Assembly (NCBI RefSeq): GCF_019931165.1
Contig: NZ_JAIOUP010000016.1
Coordinates: 1 to 49,010 of the forward strand
Origin: Schnuerera sp. xch1
GTDB lineage: Bacteria > Bacillota > Clostridia > Tissierellales > Tepidimicrobiaceae
Direction of reading: 5' to 3'
Length of the DNA: 49,010 bases
Below are positions 23,065-32,249 of the stretch, piece after piece; position 1 is the first letter of the stretch; each line of letters starts with the position of its first letter. Made by a program: the position numbers and the translations under genes. The notes beneath the pieces are model-generated. The model was given only the letters and a program-made list of their open reading frames with translations. It was not told the origin of the DNA and did not search any database.

Positions 23065-24207
23065 CTATATTTCTCTGGAGATTTCTTTTATAGCTTTTAC
23101 CGCAAATTCAATTTCTTTATGGGTATTGAATGGTCCAAAACTAAATCTAACTACTCCTTGTTCAAACGTTCCTATAGTTTTATGTGCCATAGGTGCACAA
23201 TGAAGCCCTGGCCTTACTTCTATATCATATTTACTATCTAATATATAACTAATTTCCGATGAATCTTCATTCCCTATATTAATGGGTACAACGGCACCCC
23301 GCTCTTCTACATCCAAAGGGCCATATACCTTTACATTATCTATTTTTAAAACCTCTTCTACAAAATGCTTAGTTAACTCTTCCTCATATTTCCTTATATT
23401 ACCAATCCCTTCTTTAAAAATATATCTTACTCCTTCTCCTAACCCAACAATTCCAGGACCATTATGGGTTCCACTTTCATATCTATCTGGAAACATTTCA
23501 GGTTGTTCTAATAGATGAGAAACACTACCTGTACCCCCTTGTTTCATTTCCCTTATATTTAATCCATCCCTAATATATAGACCACCTGTACCCTGAGGAC
23601 CTAAAAGTCCTTTGTGGCCTGGAAAGGCTAAAATATCAATATTCATTTCATCTACATCTATATCGTATACTCCTGCTGATTGAGCTGCATCAACAAGATA
23701 ATATATACCGTTATCTTTGGCAATTTTACCAATTAATTTAACAGGCATAATAGTTCCTGTTAGATTAGAAACATGAGTATTTATTATTAGTTTGGTATTT
23801 TCTTTGATATTCTTTTTAATTTTAGATGGATCTATTCTTCCCATAGAATCCCCTTCTATAATAGTTACTTCTACTCCTTGGCTTTTCAATACAGAAATAG
23901 GTCTTAATACAGAATTATGCTCCATAGAAGTAGTTATAACATGATCTCCTCTTTTTAATACACCTTTAATTCCTAAGTTTAAACTCTCAGTACAATTAGA
24001 AGTAAATATTATATTCATAGGATTTCCCACATTAAATAACTTAGCTAATAATTCTCTAGTCTCAAATATCTCACGACCAATTCTTAATGCTAATTTATGT
24101 CCAGACCTACCTGGATTAGCTCCATACTCCTTCATAGCTTTCATAATCGAATCATACACTACATCTGGCTTAGGAAAAGATGTAGCGGCATTATCAAAAT
24201 AAATCAT
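23065..24207 (-). CDS. Aminotransferase class V, cysteine desulfurase family
   Basis: The 380-residue PLP enzyme begins MIYFDNAATSFPKP, the typical NifS/SufS-family opening. The cofactor aspartate lies in VDAAQSAGV (about residues 171-179) and the PLP lysine in FPGHKGLLGPQGTGG (about 193-207). The late RPGLHCAPMAHKTIGT contains the active-site cysteine in the position used for persulfide formation. Such proteins take sulfur from cysteine for Fe-S clusters or thiolated tRNA; this shorter class (EF2568-like) may instead be a selenocysteine lyase or another desulfurase. No iscU or mnmA lies next to it. The start follows GGAGGTG by 5-6 bases. Confidence 0.9.
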   Translation of the reverse strand: MIYFDNAATSFPKPDVVYDSIMKAMKEYGANPGRSGHKLALRIGREIFETRELLAKLFNVGNPMNIIFTSNCTESLNLGIKGVLKRGDHVITTSMEHNSVLRPISVLKSQGVEVTIIEGDSMGRIDPSKIKKNIKENTKLIINTHVSNLTGTIMPVKLIGKIAKDNGIYYLVDAAQSAGVYDIDVDEMNIDILAFPGHKGLLGPQGTGGLYIRDGLNIREMKQGGTGSVSHLLEQPEMFPDRYESGTHNGPGIVGLGEGVRYIFKEGIGNIRKYEEELTKHFVEEVLKIDNVKVYGPLDVEERGAVVPINIGNEDSSEISYILDSKYDIEVRPGLHCAPMAHKTIGTFEQGVVRFSFGPFNTHKEIEFAVKAIKEISREI

Positions 24208-24272
24208 AACGTCACCTCCACTATATATAAAATTATACCATATAATCTTAACTGATGAATAATAAATAGATG

Positions 24273-24298
24273 AAAAAAGAAGCCTTTTGGCTTCTTTT
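24273..24298 (-). terminator. Terminator of the cyclodeaminase-family gene
   Basis: An AAAAGAAGCC/GGCTTCTTTT stem with a short loop overlaps the last base pairs of the coding region, and a T run follows on the minus strand. The sequence is nearly symmetrical. Confidence 0.75.
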
Positions 24299-24935
24299 AT
24301 CCTAATCTCTTATATACAATTTTAAGTAATTCTTCTTTTAGTTTAGTTCCATCTGTCATAATACTATCAATTTTTTTCTCAATATTGTTTCTAAATTCTT
24401 CATCCTTTATACTAAGTAAATTAATCTTAACATTCAAAATTGCACCTTCAAGTCCAGTAGTTGCTAATAGAGTTCCTACTCCAACATCTGTAATCGCATT
24501 TATATTCCCATAGTTTGCAAATACTTTTTGATTCTTTAATACTTTGAAACATTCTTCGGCACATTTTAAAGGAACTTCTAATGCAACTTTATATCCATCT
24601 TGAATTGCAACAGATCTTTTTGTTCTTTGTTCTTTTGTCTCTTTCGGTAATTTTAATGCTTCCATTACTTTATCAAATGCTTTCGTGTCTTCTTCTACTA
24701 TGTTGTTCAGATTTTTTATGCTCTTATTTAATTCTTTAAACTTAATATCCATTTCTTTTTTTATTTCGTCATCTAATTCATTATATACCTTCCTACCAAT
24801 TGTCAAATTACCTACCATTGCTGTTAATGCAGAACCTAAACTACCTGCTAAAGCTGCAACGCTACCTCCACCTGGAGTAGGTTCTTTTGATGCAACCTGT
24901 GTAACAAAGTCCTTTACTGTTTTGTTCATTAACAT
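24297..24935 (-). CDS. Cyclodeaminase/cyclohydrolase family protein (FchA-like)
   Basis: The 212-residue, mostly helical protein matches the cyclodeaminase domain of FTCD, also found alone as FchA. Clear signatures are SKEPTPGGGSVAALAGSLG (about residues 15-33) and the VGVGTLLATTGLEGAILNVKIN run near residue 155 (shown in part by VGVGTLL). FchA hydrolyses 5,10-methenyl-tetrahydrofolate; FTCD cyclodeaminase releases ammonia from formimino-THF. In anaerobes these serve one-carbon flow or histidine and purine fermentation. No fhs or folD gene lies adjacent, so which reaction applies is open. The start at 24935 follows GGTGG by 7 bases. Confidence 0.88.
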   Translation of the reverse strand: MLMNKTVKDFVTQVASKEPTPGGGSVAALAGSLGSALTAMVGNLTIGRKVYNELDDEIKKEMDIKFKELNKSIKNLNNIVEEDTKAFDKVMEALKLPKETKEQRTKRSVAIQDGYKVALEVPLKCAEECFKVLKNQKVFANYGNINAITDVGVGTLLATTGLEGAILNVKINLLSIKDEEFRNNIEKKIDSIMTDGTKLKEELLKIVYKRLG

Positions 24936-25006
24936 CAAATCACCACCATCTTAATATTATATATAAGGTAATTATATTATACACGAATTATATAATCAAG
25001 ATAGTA

Positions 25007-26362
25007 TCAATTACCTCTATTTTTTAAGAAGTTATTCTCATAGTCCCTCAATATTTTAGATGCTTGAGGAGCCAATATAATTAGACCAATTACGTTTGGT
25101 AATACCATCAAACCATTAAATAAATCTGCAACTTTCCAAACAGCATCTACTGCAATAAAGGAACCAGCTACTATAAATATCAATACTATTATTTTATAAA
25201 CTGGTATACCTCGCGTTCCAAATATATATTTAATGTTTGATTCTCCAAAATAGTACCATCCTATTATTGTTGAAAATGCAAAGAAGAATAAACTTACAGC
25301 AATAAATTTATCACCTAAACTTCCTAACCCTAAATTAAATGCCTTTTGAGTCATTTCTATTCCAGTTAATCCTAATGTATGAGCATTAGTTATTATATTC
25401 ACTAACGCTGTTAAAGTACATATTACTAATGTATCCAATATAACAGCAAATATGGCTGCAAACCCTTGTTGAGCTGAGTGATCTACTTTAGCCACTGCAT
25501 GGGCATGAGGTGTAGAACCCATTCCAGCTTCGTTAGAGAATAATCCTCTAGCAACACCAAATCTCACAGCCTGTTTTACAGTAACACCTATAGCTCCACC
25601 AGCTGCTGCTTGTACTGAAAACGCTGATGTAAATATCATTTTTAAAGCTGGTATAATTTGAGAATAATTTAAAGCTAAAATTAAAATGCTTCCTAAAATA
25701 TATATAATAGCCATAATAGGTACTATTAATTCTGTAAAAGACGCTATCCTTTTCATCCCACCAGCAATTATTAGTCCCACTAATATTGCAGATACTATTC
25801 CACCTATCCAATTAGGTATTGTAAAAGCTGAGTTTAATGCGATCGCTATAGAATTTGATTGAACCATATTCCCAACAAATCCTAAAGCTATTATAATTGA
25901 AATTGCAAAAAAACCTGCTAAAAATTTACTATGAACTCCATCTCTCAGATAATATGCGGGCCCACCTGTAACTTCTCCATTAATCCTTGCTACATATTTT
26001 TTAGCCAAAACAGCTTCTCCGAATATTGTTCCCATTCCTAGAATCCCGCTAATCCACATCCAAAAAACTGCTCCTGGTCCACCAGAAGCTATAGCCGTAG
26101 CAACTCCTGCTAAATTTCCTGTACCTACTTGAGCTGCTATTGAAGTTGCCAATGCTTGAAACGAAGACATACCATCATTATCAGCTTTTTCTTTTTTATT
26201 AAATATCTTACCAAATACATTACTAAATACATCTTTTATTCTTCTAAGCTGCACAAATCTCAATCTAAAAGTATAATACACGCCAACACCTAATAGAAGA
26301 AATATAAGAATATTGTCCCACAAAATACCATTAAGAAGTTCTACAATCGCCATAAAATCCAT
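25007..26362 (-). CDS. Sodium:alanine (amino acid) symporter, AGCS family
   Basis: The 451-residue transporter has about eleven hydrophobic helices and strong AGCS markers: FQALATSIAAQVGTGNLAGVATAI (residues about 66-89, shown by SIAAQVGTGNLAGVA), GGPGAVFWMW, GGPAYYLRDG and RGLFSNEAGMGSTPHAHA (about 274-291). Members import alanine, glycine or glutamine with Na+. The start at 26362 has AGGAGG 8 bases upstream. It is a single-gene unit; a 350-bp gap separates it from the next gene. Confidence 0.95.
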   Translation of the reverse strand: MDFMAIVELLNGILWDNILIFLLLGVGVYYTFRLRFVQLRRIKDVFSNVFGKIFNKKEKADNDGMSSFQALATSIAAQVGTGNLAGVATAIASGGPGAVFWMWISGILGMGTIFGEAVLAKKYVARINGEVTGGPAYYLRDGVHSKFLAGFFAISIIIALGFVGNMVQSNSIAIALNSAFTIPNWIGGIVSAILVGLIIAGGMKRIASFTELIVPIMAIIYILGSILILALNYSQIIPALKMIFTSAFSVQAAAGGAIGVTVKQAVRFGVARGLFSNEAGMGSTPHAHAVAKVDHSAQQGFAAIFAVILDTLVICTLTALVNIITNAHTLGLTGIEMTQKAFNLGLGSLGDKFIAVSLFFFAFSTIIGWYYFGESNIKYIFGTRGIPVYKIIVLIFIVAGSFIAVDAVWKVADLFNGLMVLPNVIGLIILAPQASKILRDYENNFLKNRGN

Positions 26363-26624
26363 ATAATTACCTCCTTGAGTTTTTTAAATGTAGTGCTAAC
26401 CTTATTGTAATTACTATTTGACAATTTTATAACAATAATTATATCATCTTATTGTTAAATATCAATACATATCATTTATTTTCCAATATTTCGAATTATT
26501 TTAATATTATAATTTTATTATTTCAACTTGTTATCTTACTATACCTTTTATTTCTTTCATTGCTATCCATGTCAATAACAAATATTGAACTTCTTATATA
26601 TTAATTTTCAAAATACATATTTCA
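26363..26624. other. Non-coding gap upstream of the symporter gene
   Basis: This very AT-rich stretch holds the symporter leader. On the minus strand TGTTAT-AAAAT-TGTCAA lies near 26410-26450 and misses the WalR consensus by one base. No riboswitch, RNA gene or reading frame is visible. Confidence 0.4.
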
Positions 26625-26655
26625 CTAAAAAATAGCATATGAATATGCTATTTTG
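26625..26655 (-). terminator. Terminator of the CaCA antiporter gene
   Basis: AAAATAGCATA (26630-26640) and TATGCTATTTT (26645-26655) form a perfect 11-bp stem with a 4-base loop. On the minus strand a T run follows. Confidence 0.7.
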
Positions 26656-26710
26656 AATTTATTTCATAGTCTGAACTTTGAAACTCATAACTGAAATTAT
26701 GATTAATTGA

Positions 26711-27664
26711 CTAAGCATACATTAAATGAATAATTATATAGACTATATAAATTACCATAAGTATCAATCCAGTAGATCTACTAATTTTTTCTTTAAATAT
26801 ACCTGATAATATAAAAAGTAATGAAACTAGCATAGCTACAGGCAAATCTAATAATAAATTTTGTTTATTTATCATCAGCCCGTGTTCACTAACTAAAGCA
26901 ACAGTTCCCATTATTATTGATAAATTTATTATATTGGCTCCTAATATGTTTCCTATCGATATACTCTGATAGTTTTTAAATACAGATGATAATGCTGTTA
27001 CCAATTCAGGTAGTGAAGTTCCTATGGCTAATAATGTAAGACTAACAACTAATTTAGGTATTCTTAAAAAGTTTGCAATTTTTACTCCACTGTCTACCAA
27101 TATATGTGCCCCATATAATATCATAATTGCACCTGAAAAAAATTTTATTAAATTAAAAATTAATTCTTTAATTTTAATCGATTTTCTTGTTATTCTATTA
27201 TTAGTAGATATTTTTTTATTTTCTATTAAATTTATTATTATAAACAATACTATTAAAGAAATTAAAATATATCCATCTCCATATGTTACTACACCTTTTA
27301 ATGATAATACAGAAAAAATGCTTAAAAAGCCTATCATCATTGTACCCTTAATGCCAAAAAAAATTGAATCAATTTTAATTGGCCTTATTAAGGCACATAT
27401 ACCTATTATAAGTGCAATATTGCATATATATGATCCAATAGAATTACCAATAGCAATATCTGAAAATCCTTCATCACTTGCTATTGTAGATACAAAAAAT
27501 TCTGGTAATGTTGTTGCTATACTAACTATTGTAGCTCCTATTATACCAGATGAAATGCCAGTCTTTTTCACTATCCATATTGCACCTTCTATAAATATAT
27601 CTCCTCCTTTTATAGTCATTAATAAACCTATAACAAAGATAACCAGAACTAATTCTATCTGCAT
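26711..27664 (-). CDS. Calcium/sodium antiporter, CaCA family (YrbG-like)
   Basis: The 317-residue membrane protein has two inverted five-helix halves. Each half carries the alpha-repeat of Na+/Ca2+ exchangers: ATIVSIATTLPEFFVST with GNSIGSYICNIALIIG in the first, and LLAIGTSLPELVTALSS with GNILGANIINLSIIMG in the second. The PE residues in both repeats are the cation ligands. It exports Ca2+ in exchange for Na+ or H+. The start at 27664 follows GGGTGAT by 3-5 bases. It is a single-gene unit. Confidence 0.94.
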   Translation of the reverse strand: MQIELVLVIFVIGLLMTIKGGDIFIEGAIWIVKKTGISSGIIGATIVSIATTLPEFFVSTIASDEGFSDIAIGNSIGSYICNIALIIGICALIRPIKIDSIFFGIKGTMMIGFLSIFSVLSLKGVVTYGDGYILISLIVLFIIINLIENKKISTNNRITRKSIKIKELIFNLIKFFSGAIMILYGAHILVDSGVKIANFLRIPKLVVSLTLLAIGTSLPELVTALSSVFKNYQSISIGNILGANIINLSIIMGTVALVSEHGLMINKQNLLLDLPVAMLVSLLFILSGIFKEKISRSTGLILMVIYIVYIIIHLMYA

Positions 27665-27757
27665 AATATCACCCTAAGATATTTATTTTGTGACTATTAT
27701 ATTTATATAAGGGTAAATATATTTATATTCCATTTATGTTAAACTCCTCTTTTCCAT

Positions 27758-27784
27758 AATAAAAAACCAACCTTATGGTTGGTT
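27758..27784 (-). terminator. Terminator of the PhzF gene
   Basis: AACCAACC (27765-27772) pairs with GGTTGGTT (27777-27784) around TTAT, and T residues follow on the minus strand. The stem includes the stop codon region. Confidence 0.8.
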
Positions 27785-28679
27785 AAAAACAGATGATACC
27801 TTCTAAAACTATCTTAGCTTGTCCTCCTACTTTAACATTATATTCTTCATTCTTTTTACTTATGACACAGTAAATTTTACTGGGTCTATTCAGTGATTCA
27901 CCTTGTATTGATACTATATCATTTCTCTTTATATATCCTTCATCCTTTAAATAATATATTAGTGCACCATTTGCTGTACCAGTAGCCGCTTCTTCATTTA
28001 TACCTACTAAAGGTGCAAAGTTTCTAGTATACACCTGATCTGAATCAAACTCTGGTAAATAAAATGCATGAACTCCTGTTACATTTAATTTTCTCGATAT
28101 GTCTGCTAACTTATTAAAATCAACTTTTAAATTATCTAACTTTTCCCTAGTATTTATAGGTAATAAAATATCAGGTAAACCTGTAGATATAATTTTAGGG
28201 TCAGCAAATTGCTCGCCTATTCCTATATCATTTTTATTTATATTAAAACAACTTAATAATGTATAAATATCTTTCACCTTTCCTAGATCTTTAGGTGTGG
28301 ATTGCTGCATCATAACTTTTTCTATATTTCCATCTTTAAAAAATATCTCTACTTGTAATTTACCCGCGTTGGTCTCCTGATATATCTTCTTAACTCCTTT
28401 GTATGCTGATGATATATAACCTTTGTATGCCAAAGTGTAAAAGGCTCCAATTGTCGCATGACCACACAAATCCACTTCATTAATGGGGGTAAAAAATCTC
28501 ACTTTATAGTTGTTCTTATCTATAGCAATTATAAAAGCAGTTTCTGAAAGGTTCATTTCCCTCGCTATATTTTGCATATCTTCTTCAGAAATTCCTCTCG
28601 CATCAGGAACAACTCCTGTAGGATTTCCTCCAAAATATGCAGATGAAAAAGCATCAACTTGGTAAATGTTTACTTGCAT
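27783..28679 (-). CDS. PhzF family isomerase/epimerase-fold protein
   Basis: The 298-residue protein has the PhzF fold of two diaminopimelate-epimerase-like halves. The opening YQVDAFSSAYFGGNPTGVV, the LSETAFI block with the catalytic glutamate (about residues 44-50), DLCGHATIGAFY (about 70-81) and EEAATGTANGAL (about 233-244) are all standard. PhzF itself isomerises a phenazine precursor, but most relatives have unknown substrates, and no phenazine genes are near. ATG at 28679 follows AAAGGAG by 7 bases. It lies just downstream of parB and may share its transcript, since only a parS site lies between them. Confidence 0.92.
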   Translation of the reverse strand: MQVNIYQVDAFSSAYFGGNPTGVVPDARGISEEDMQNIAREMNLSETAFIIAIDKNNYKVRFFTPINEVDLCGHATIGAFYTLAYKGYISSAYKGVKKIYQETNAGKLQVEIFFKDGNIEKVMMQQSTPKDLGKVKDIYTLLSCFNINKNDIGIGEQFADPKIISTGLPDILLPINTREKLDNLKVDFNKLADISRKLNVTGVHAFYLPEFDSDQVYTRNFAPLVGINEEAATGTANGALIYYLKDEGYIKRNDIVSIQGESLNRPSKIYCVISKKNEEYNVKVGGQAKIVLEGIICF

Positions 28680-28700
28680 AAAATATACTCCTTTCTAGGA

Positions 28701-28716
28701 TGTTTCACGTGGAACA
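28701..28716. promoter_or_regulatory. parS site 1
   Basis: TGTTTCACGTGGAACA. Its complement, TGTTCCACGTGAAACA, matches the Bacillus parS consensus (TGTTNCACGTGAAACA) fully. It lies between parB and the PhzF gene and should load ParB near the origin. Confidence 0.93.
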
Positions 28717-28727
28717 TTTTAACTTTG

Positions 28728-29597
28728 CTAATTAGTTAATAGTTCTATGATCCTATCTAAATCCTCATTACCATAGAATTCAACTTCAATCTTTCCTCCC
28801 TTTTTATTAGTAGTTAAAGTGACTTTAGTACCTAACATTCTCATCAAATTCTCCTCGATTTCTTCAATAAATGGATCTTTTTGTACTGGTTTTGCTTTTG
28901 TTCTAGCTTTCTTCTTCTTAGTATTGTTAACCAACTTTTCTGTTTCTCTTACATTTAAATTGTTTTCAACAACAATCTTAGCAATCTTTAATCTCCTATT
29001 ATTATCCTTTACTCCTAATAGTGCTTTTCCATGTCCACTAGACATTTTACCTGCAAAAATGTAATCTATTATTTCTTTATTTAATTTTAACAACCTCATA
29101 GTGTTAGCTATATAAGATCTACTTTTACCAACTGATTGAGCTACTTCTTCTTGTGTCAAATCATAGTCTTCTATTAATCCTTTGAAAGCATAAGCTTCCT
29201 CTATAGGATTTAAATCTTCTCGCTGAAGATTTTCTATTAATGCTAATTTAATTACTTCTTTATCATCTATTTCCTTTATTATACAAGGAACCTTCTTAAG
29301 ATTTGCAGCTTTAGATGCTCTCCATCTTCGTTCACCAGTGATTATCTGATACTTATTACCTTTTTTTCGTACAACTAATGGTTGAATTACACCATGTTGT
29401 ATAATAGATTCTTTTAATTCTTCTAAAGATTTCTCCTCAAAATCTTTCCTAGGTTGTTCTTCATTTGCTTCAATCATAGATATATCTATATTAATTATTG
29501 ATCCTTTATCTACATCATCATGAAATAAATCAACCTGCGATTCATCAGATATTAAAGCAGATAGGCCTCTACCAAGGCCTCTTTTTTTAGATGCCAT
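28728..29597 (-). CDS. parB: Chromosome partitioning protein ParB (Spo0J)
   Basis: ParB is a CTP-dependent DNA clamp that loads at parS and recruits SMC. The 289-residue protein has the N-terminal Soj-activating tail (KKRGLGRGLSALI), the CTPase domain with NEEQPRKDF (about residues 46-54) and GERRWRASKAA (about 87-97), the central helix-turn-helix (TQEEVAQSVGKSRSYIANTMRLLKL), and a C-terminal dimer domain. ATG at 29597 follows GGAGGAG. It starts 2 bases after soj ends. Two parS sites flank the parB-soj pair (28701 and 30497). Confidence 0.97.
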   Translation of the reverse strand: MASKKRGLGRGLSALISDESQVDLFHDDVDKGSIINIDISMIEANEEQPRKDFEEKSLEELKESIIQHGVIQPLVVRKKGNKYQIITGERRWRASKAANLKKVPCIIKEIDDKEVIKLALIENLQREDLNPIEEAYAFKGLIEDYDLTQEEVAQSVGKSRSYIANTMRLLKLNKEIIDYIFAGKMSSGHGKALLGVKDNNRRLKIAKIVVENNLNVRETEKLVNNTKKKKARTKAKPVQKDPFIEEIEENLMRMLGTKVTLTTNKKGGKIEVEFYGNEDLDRIIELLTN

Positions 29598-29598
29598 A

Positions 29599-30372
29599 TT
29601 ATATCTCCTCCTCTAGTAAATATAAAAATTCTTCGGCTAATTCAGTATAAGCTTCAGCTCCTCTAGATTTAGAATCATAATCAATAACAGAAAGTCCATA
29701 GCTTGGAGCTTCAGCTAACCTTACATTTCTAGGTATAATAGAAGTATAAACTTTACCTTTAAAATATTTTTTTACTTCATCTACAACTTGAATAGATAAG
29801 TTTGTCCTACCATCGAACATGCTGAGAATAACTCCTTCGATTTCTAGTTCAGAATTTAAACTCTTTTTAACTAACATTATAGTGTCCATTAACTGGCTAA
29901 CCCCTTCTAATGCATAATATTCACATTGAATAGGTATTATAACACTATGAGAAGCAGATAATCCATTAATACTCAACAACCCCAAAGAAGGTGGACAATC
30001 AATAAAGATAAAATCATATTCATCTTTGATAACTTCTAAAGACTTCTTTAGAGACAATTCTCTACCTCCTATTTCTATGAGTTCTATTTCTGCACCAGCC
30101 AAATCCACATTTGATGGTATAATATCTACATTTTTTGCTGTTGTTTCCTTTATTATATGTGTAACATCTATATCATTAATTAGTGTATCATATACAGAAG
30201 TGTCTAAAGTTTTTTTGTCTATACCTAACCCGCTAGTAGCATTTCCCTGAGGATCTATATCTATTACTAGTATTTTTTTATCTAACTTTCCTAAAGCTGC
30301 AGCTAAGTTAACAACTGATGTAGTTTTGCCAACCCCACCTTTTTGATTAAATATTGTAATAATTCGGGCCAT
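29599..30372 (-). CDS. soj: Chromosome partitioning ATPase Soj (ParA)
   Basis: The 257-residue ParA-type ATPase has the deviant Walker A KGGVGKTTSVVNLA at residues about 10-23, Walker A' VIDIDPQGNATSGLG (about 37-51) and the Walker B-like IFIDCPPSLGLL (about 120-131). Soj acts with ParB on origin segregation, and in Bacillus it also regulates DnaA directly. The 257-residue chromosomal form lacks the long N-terminal DNA-binding domain of plasmid ParA. ATG at 30372 follows GGTGATT. It heads the soj-parB pair, with a 254-bp gap before noc. Confidence 0.97.
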   Translation of the reverse strand: MARIITIFNQKGGVGKTTSVVNLAAALGKLDKKILVIDIDPQGNATSGLGIDKKTLDTSVYDTLINDIDVTHIIKETTAKNVDIIPSNVDLAGAEIELIEIGGRELSLKKSLEVIKDEYDFIFIDCPPSLGLLSINGLSASHSVIIPIQCEYYALEGVSQLMDTIMLVKKSLNSELEIEGVILSMFDGRTNLSIQVVDEVKKYFKGKVYTSIIPRNVRLAEAPSYGLSVIDYDSKSRGAEAYTELAEEFLYLLEEEI

Positions 30373-30496
30373 TCAATCACCTCATATAATATAATTAAAG
30401 TTTTAATATTTTATTTTTTATCTCATCCTAAATTATACTTTATCATATAATATCAGATTATAGAATAAAAAAGAAAGTATTTAGAAAAATAAAAAA

Positions 30497-30512
30497 TGTT
30501 CCACGTGGAACA
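30497..30512. promoter_or_regulatory. parS site 2
   Basis: TGTTCCACGTGGAACA is a perfect palindrome with the CACGTG core. It is flanked by A6 on the left and T6 on the right, so it could also form a hairpin terminator in either direction. It lies between soj and noc. Confidence 0.9.
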
Positions 30513-30600
30513 TTTTTTATGAACTACTCATCACTTATTCATTATCATTCGTTGAACAATATGCTTTTTCATTTCTAAAAATACTTTTGTATAACTATTA

Positions 30601-30636
30601 AAATAAAATGTTCCATATGGAACATTTTATTTTTTA
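30601..30636 (-). terminator. Terminator of noc built on a parS-like palindrome
   Basis: TGTTCCATATGGAACA (30609-30624) differs from parS site 2 only by CATATG in place of CACGTG. With its A/T flanks it forms a stem of more than 12 bp followed by T residues on the minus strand, just after the noc stop at 30627. Loss of the CG core likely removes strong ParB binding, so termination is the safer reading. Confidence 0.65.
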
Positions 30637-31421
30637 GGTATATGTATAACTACCTCTAAATATTCTCCTTTATCCTTTTCTTTATATTTAGCATCTATGC
30701 CACTATCCTTGATAGCATTAAATGCTTTTTTAATGGTATTAACATAGATTTTAGTGCTGATTAATCCTCGAATATTAGGTTTCTCTTCTACCTTATCTTC
30801 TTTTGTCAATTCATCTAAAATGTCGTTAACTAACTTCTCAGTCTTCTTTACATTTAGATCCTCTTGAATAACCTTATCCAACAGGTTCCTTTTAAATTCA
30901 TAATCCGGTAATTTTAATAAGGCTCGTCCATGTCTTTCTGTTAAATTATTTTCTAGCAGATCCTTTTTTATATCATCTGGAAGTTTTAAAATTCTTAGTT
31001 TGTTCGCAATGGTTGACTGACTTTTGCCGATTTTTTTTGCCAACTGTTGTTGTGTAAATCCATGATCTTTTATTAAATTATGGTATCCCTCTGCCTCTTC
31101 AATAAAATTTAAATCTTCTCTTTGCAAATTTTCAATTAAAGCAAGCATAGCGGATTCATTATCCCTATATTCCACAACAATAGCAGGTATTTCTTTAAGA
31201 TCAGCTAATTCTGAAGCCCTGAGCCTTCTCTCCCCCGCTATAAGCTCATAGCTATCATTTTGCATTTTCCTTACACTAATAGGTTGTATTAATCCGAAAG
31301 CCTTAATTGATTGGCTTAACTCTTCTAAGGATTTTTTGTTAAAGTCTTTCCTCGGTTGATATGGATTTGGTCTAATGGATTCTATAGGAATATTTTTAAC
31401 CTCTGATTGAATGTTTTTCAT
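30627..31421 (-). CDS. noc: Nucleoid occlusion protein Noc (ParB paralogue)
   Basis: Noc binds its own chromosomal sites and blocks Z-ring assembly over the nucleoid. The 264-residue protein has the ParB-type CTPase domain with RPNPYQPRKDF and GERRLRASELA and a helix-turn-helix with TQQQLAKKIGKSQSTIANKLRIL. Its place between rsmG and soj is that of Bacillus noc, and a separate parB follows, so this is the paralogue. I see no amphipathic membrane-binding helix like that of Bacillus Noc at the N-terminus. I start at ATG 31421; an in-frame TTG 18 bases upstream overlaps the GGGAGTGG site. No Noc-box (ATTTCCCGGGAAAT) is visible in the window. Confidence 0.87.
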   Translation of the reverse strand: MKNIQSEVKNIPIESIRPNPYQPRKDFNKKSLEELSQSIKAFGLIQPISVRKMQNDSYELIAGERRLRASELADLKEIPAIVVEYRDNESAMLALIENLQREDLNFIEEAEGYHNLIKDHGFTQQQLAKKIGKSQSTIANKLRILKLPDDIKKDLLENNLTERHGRALLKLPDYEFKRNLLDKVIQEDLNVKKTEKLVNDILDELTKEDKVEEKPNIRGLISTKIYVNTIKKAFNAIKDSGIDAKYKEKDKGEYLEVVIHIPKK

Positions 31422-31532
31422 TAGATTACCCACTCCCAATATACTATTTTGAAATTCTTATATATTATATTCTACAAAAGAAATTTATTTCCTTTTAATT
31501 TCCCAAACTTTCCTTCGTCAAATTCATTGAAA

Positions 31533-32249
31533 TCACAACGGCTTCTTCTTTGGTTTTCCACCACCTCTTGGATATTTTGTCGGAGTTTCTTTTATTTTTT
31601 CGATTATTATCAAACTATGGGTAATATCGCTTGAAGGCAAATCAATTATTTTCTTGTCTTTAACTCTTCCACCTAAAATTTTTATACTATTCTTTGCTTC
31701 ATTCAATTCTTCATCCACATCAGAGCCCTTCATAGAAATAAAATGTCCACCTACCTTTACAAGAGGTAAACAGTATTCACAAAGAGTATTTAAAGATGCT
31801 ACAGCTCTAGAAATGGCAATGTCAAATTTTTCTCGATATTTTTTATCTCTACCCATTTCCTCTGCTCTTCCATGAACAGGTGTAACATGTTCAAGGCTTA
31901 GTTCATCAACTACTTCGGATAAAAATTTTATCCTTTTCATTGTACTGTCAAGTAATAATACATTCATATCTTTTTTTATAATCTTTAAAGGTATCCCTGG
32001 GAAACCTCCCCCAGTACCTATATCAATAAGTTTAATATTTTCCTTAAATACGTTAGTAGTCAATGGAGTTATACTATCAATAAAGTGTTTTATATCAACT
32101 TCAATATCGTCGGTTATTGAGGTTATATTAATCTTTTGATTCCATTTTTTTAGAAGTTCCTTATATAGAACAAAATTATTGATTTCCTCTTCATTTAATT
32201 CTATACCTAAAGTTTTAGCTCCTTTAATTAAAGTATTTACATTAGTCAT
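31533..32249 (-). CDS. rsmG: 16S rRNA (guanine527-N7)-methyltransferase RsmG
   Basis: RsmG (GidB) methylates N7 of G527 in 16S rRNA; loss gives low-level streptomycin resistance. The 238-residue protein has [12 protein letters not shown] (about residues 36-47), the SAM motif [15 protein letters not shown] (about 72-86), and HGRAEE with [11 protein letters not shown] further on. The C-terminal tail [14 protein letters not shown] is the basic RNA-contact end typical of the family. The start at 32249 overlaps the end of mnmG by 8 bases, and GGGAA lies upstream, so the two are translationally coupled. Confidence 0.96.
   Translation of the reverse strand: MTNVNTLIKGAKTLGIELNEEEINNFVLYKELLKKWNQKINITSITDDIEVDIKHFIDSITPLTTNVFKENIKLIDIGTGGGFPGIPLKIIKKDMNVLLLDSTMKRIKFLSEVVDELSLEHVTPVHGRAEEMGRDKKYREKFDIAISRAVASLNTLCEYCLPLVKVGGHFISMKGSDVDEELNEAKNSIKILGGRVKDKKIIDLPSSDITHSLIIIEKIKETPTKYPRGGGKPKKKPL

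Noticed and set aside
26400-26460. WalR-like repeat before the alanine symporter gene
   Set aside because: TGTTAT-AAAAT-TGTCAA misses the consensus in the second half-site, and a chance near-match is expected in DNA this AT-rich.
27024-27677. Long plus-strand reading frame of 217 codons antisense to the CaCA antiporter
   Set aside because: Hydrophobic codons on one strand keep the other open; the minus-strand alpha-repeats are unambiguous and the plus frame has no known motif.
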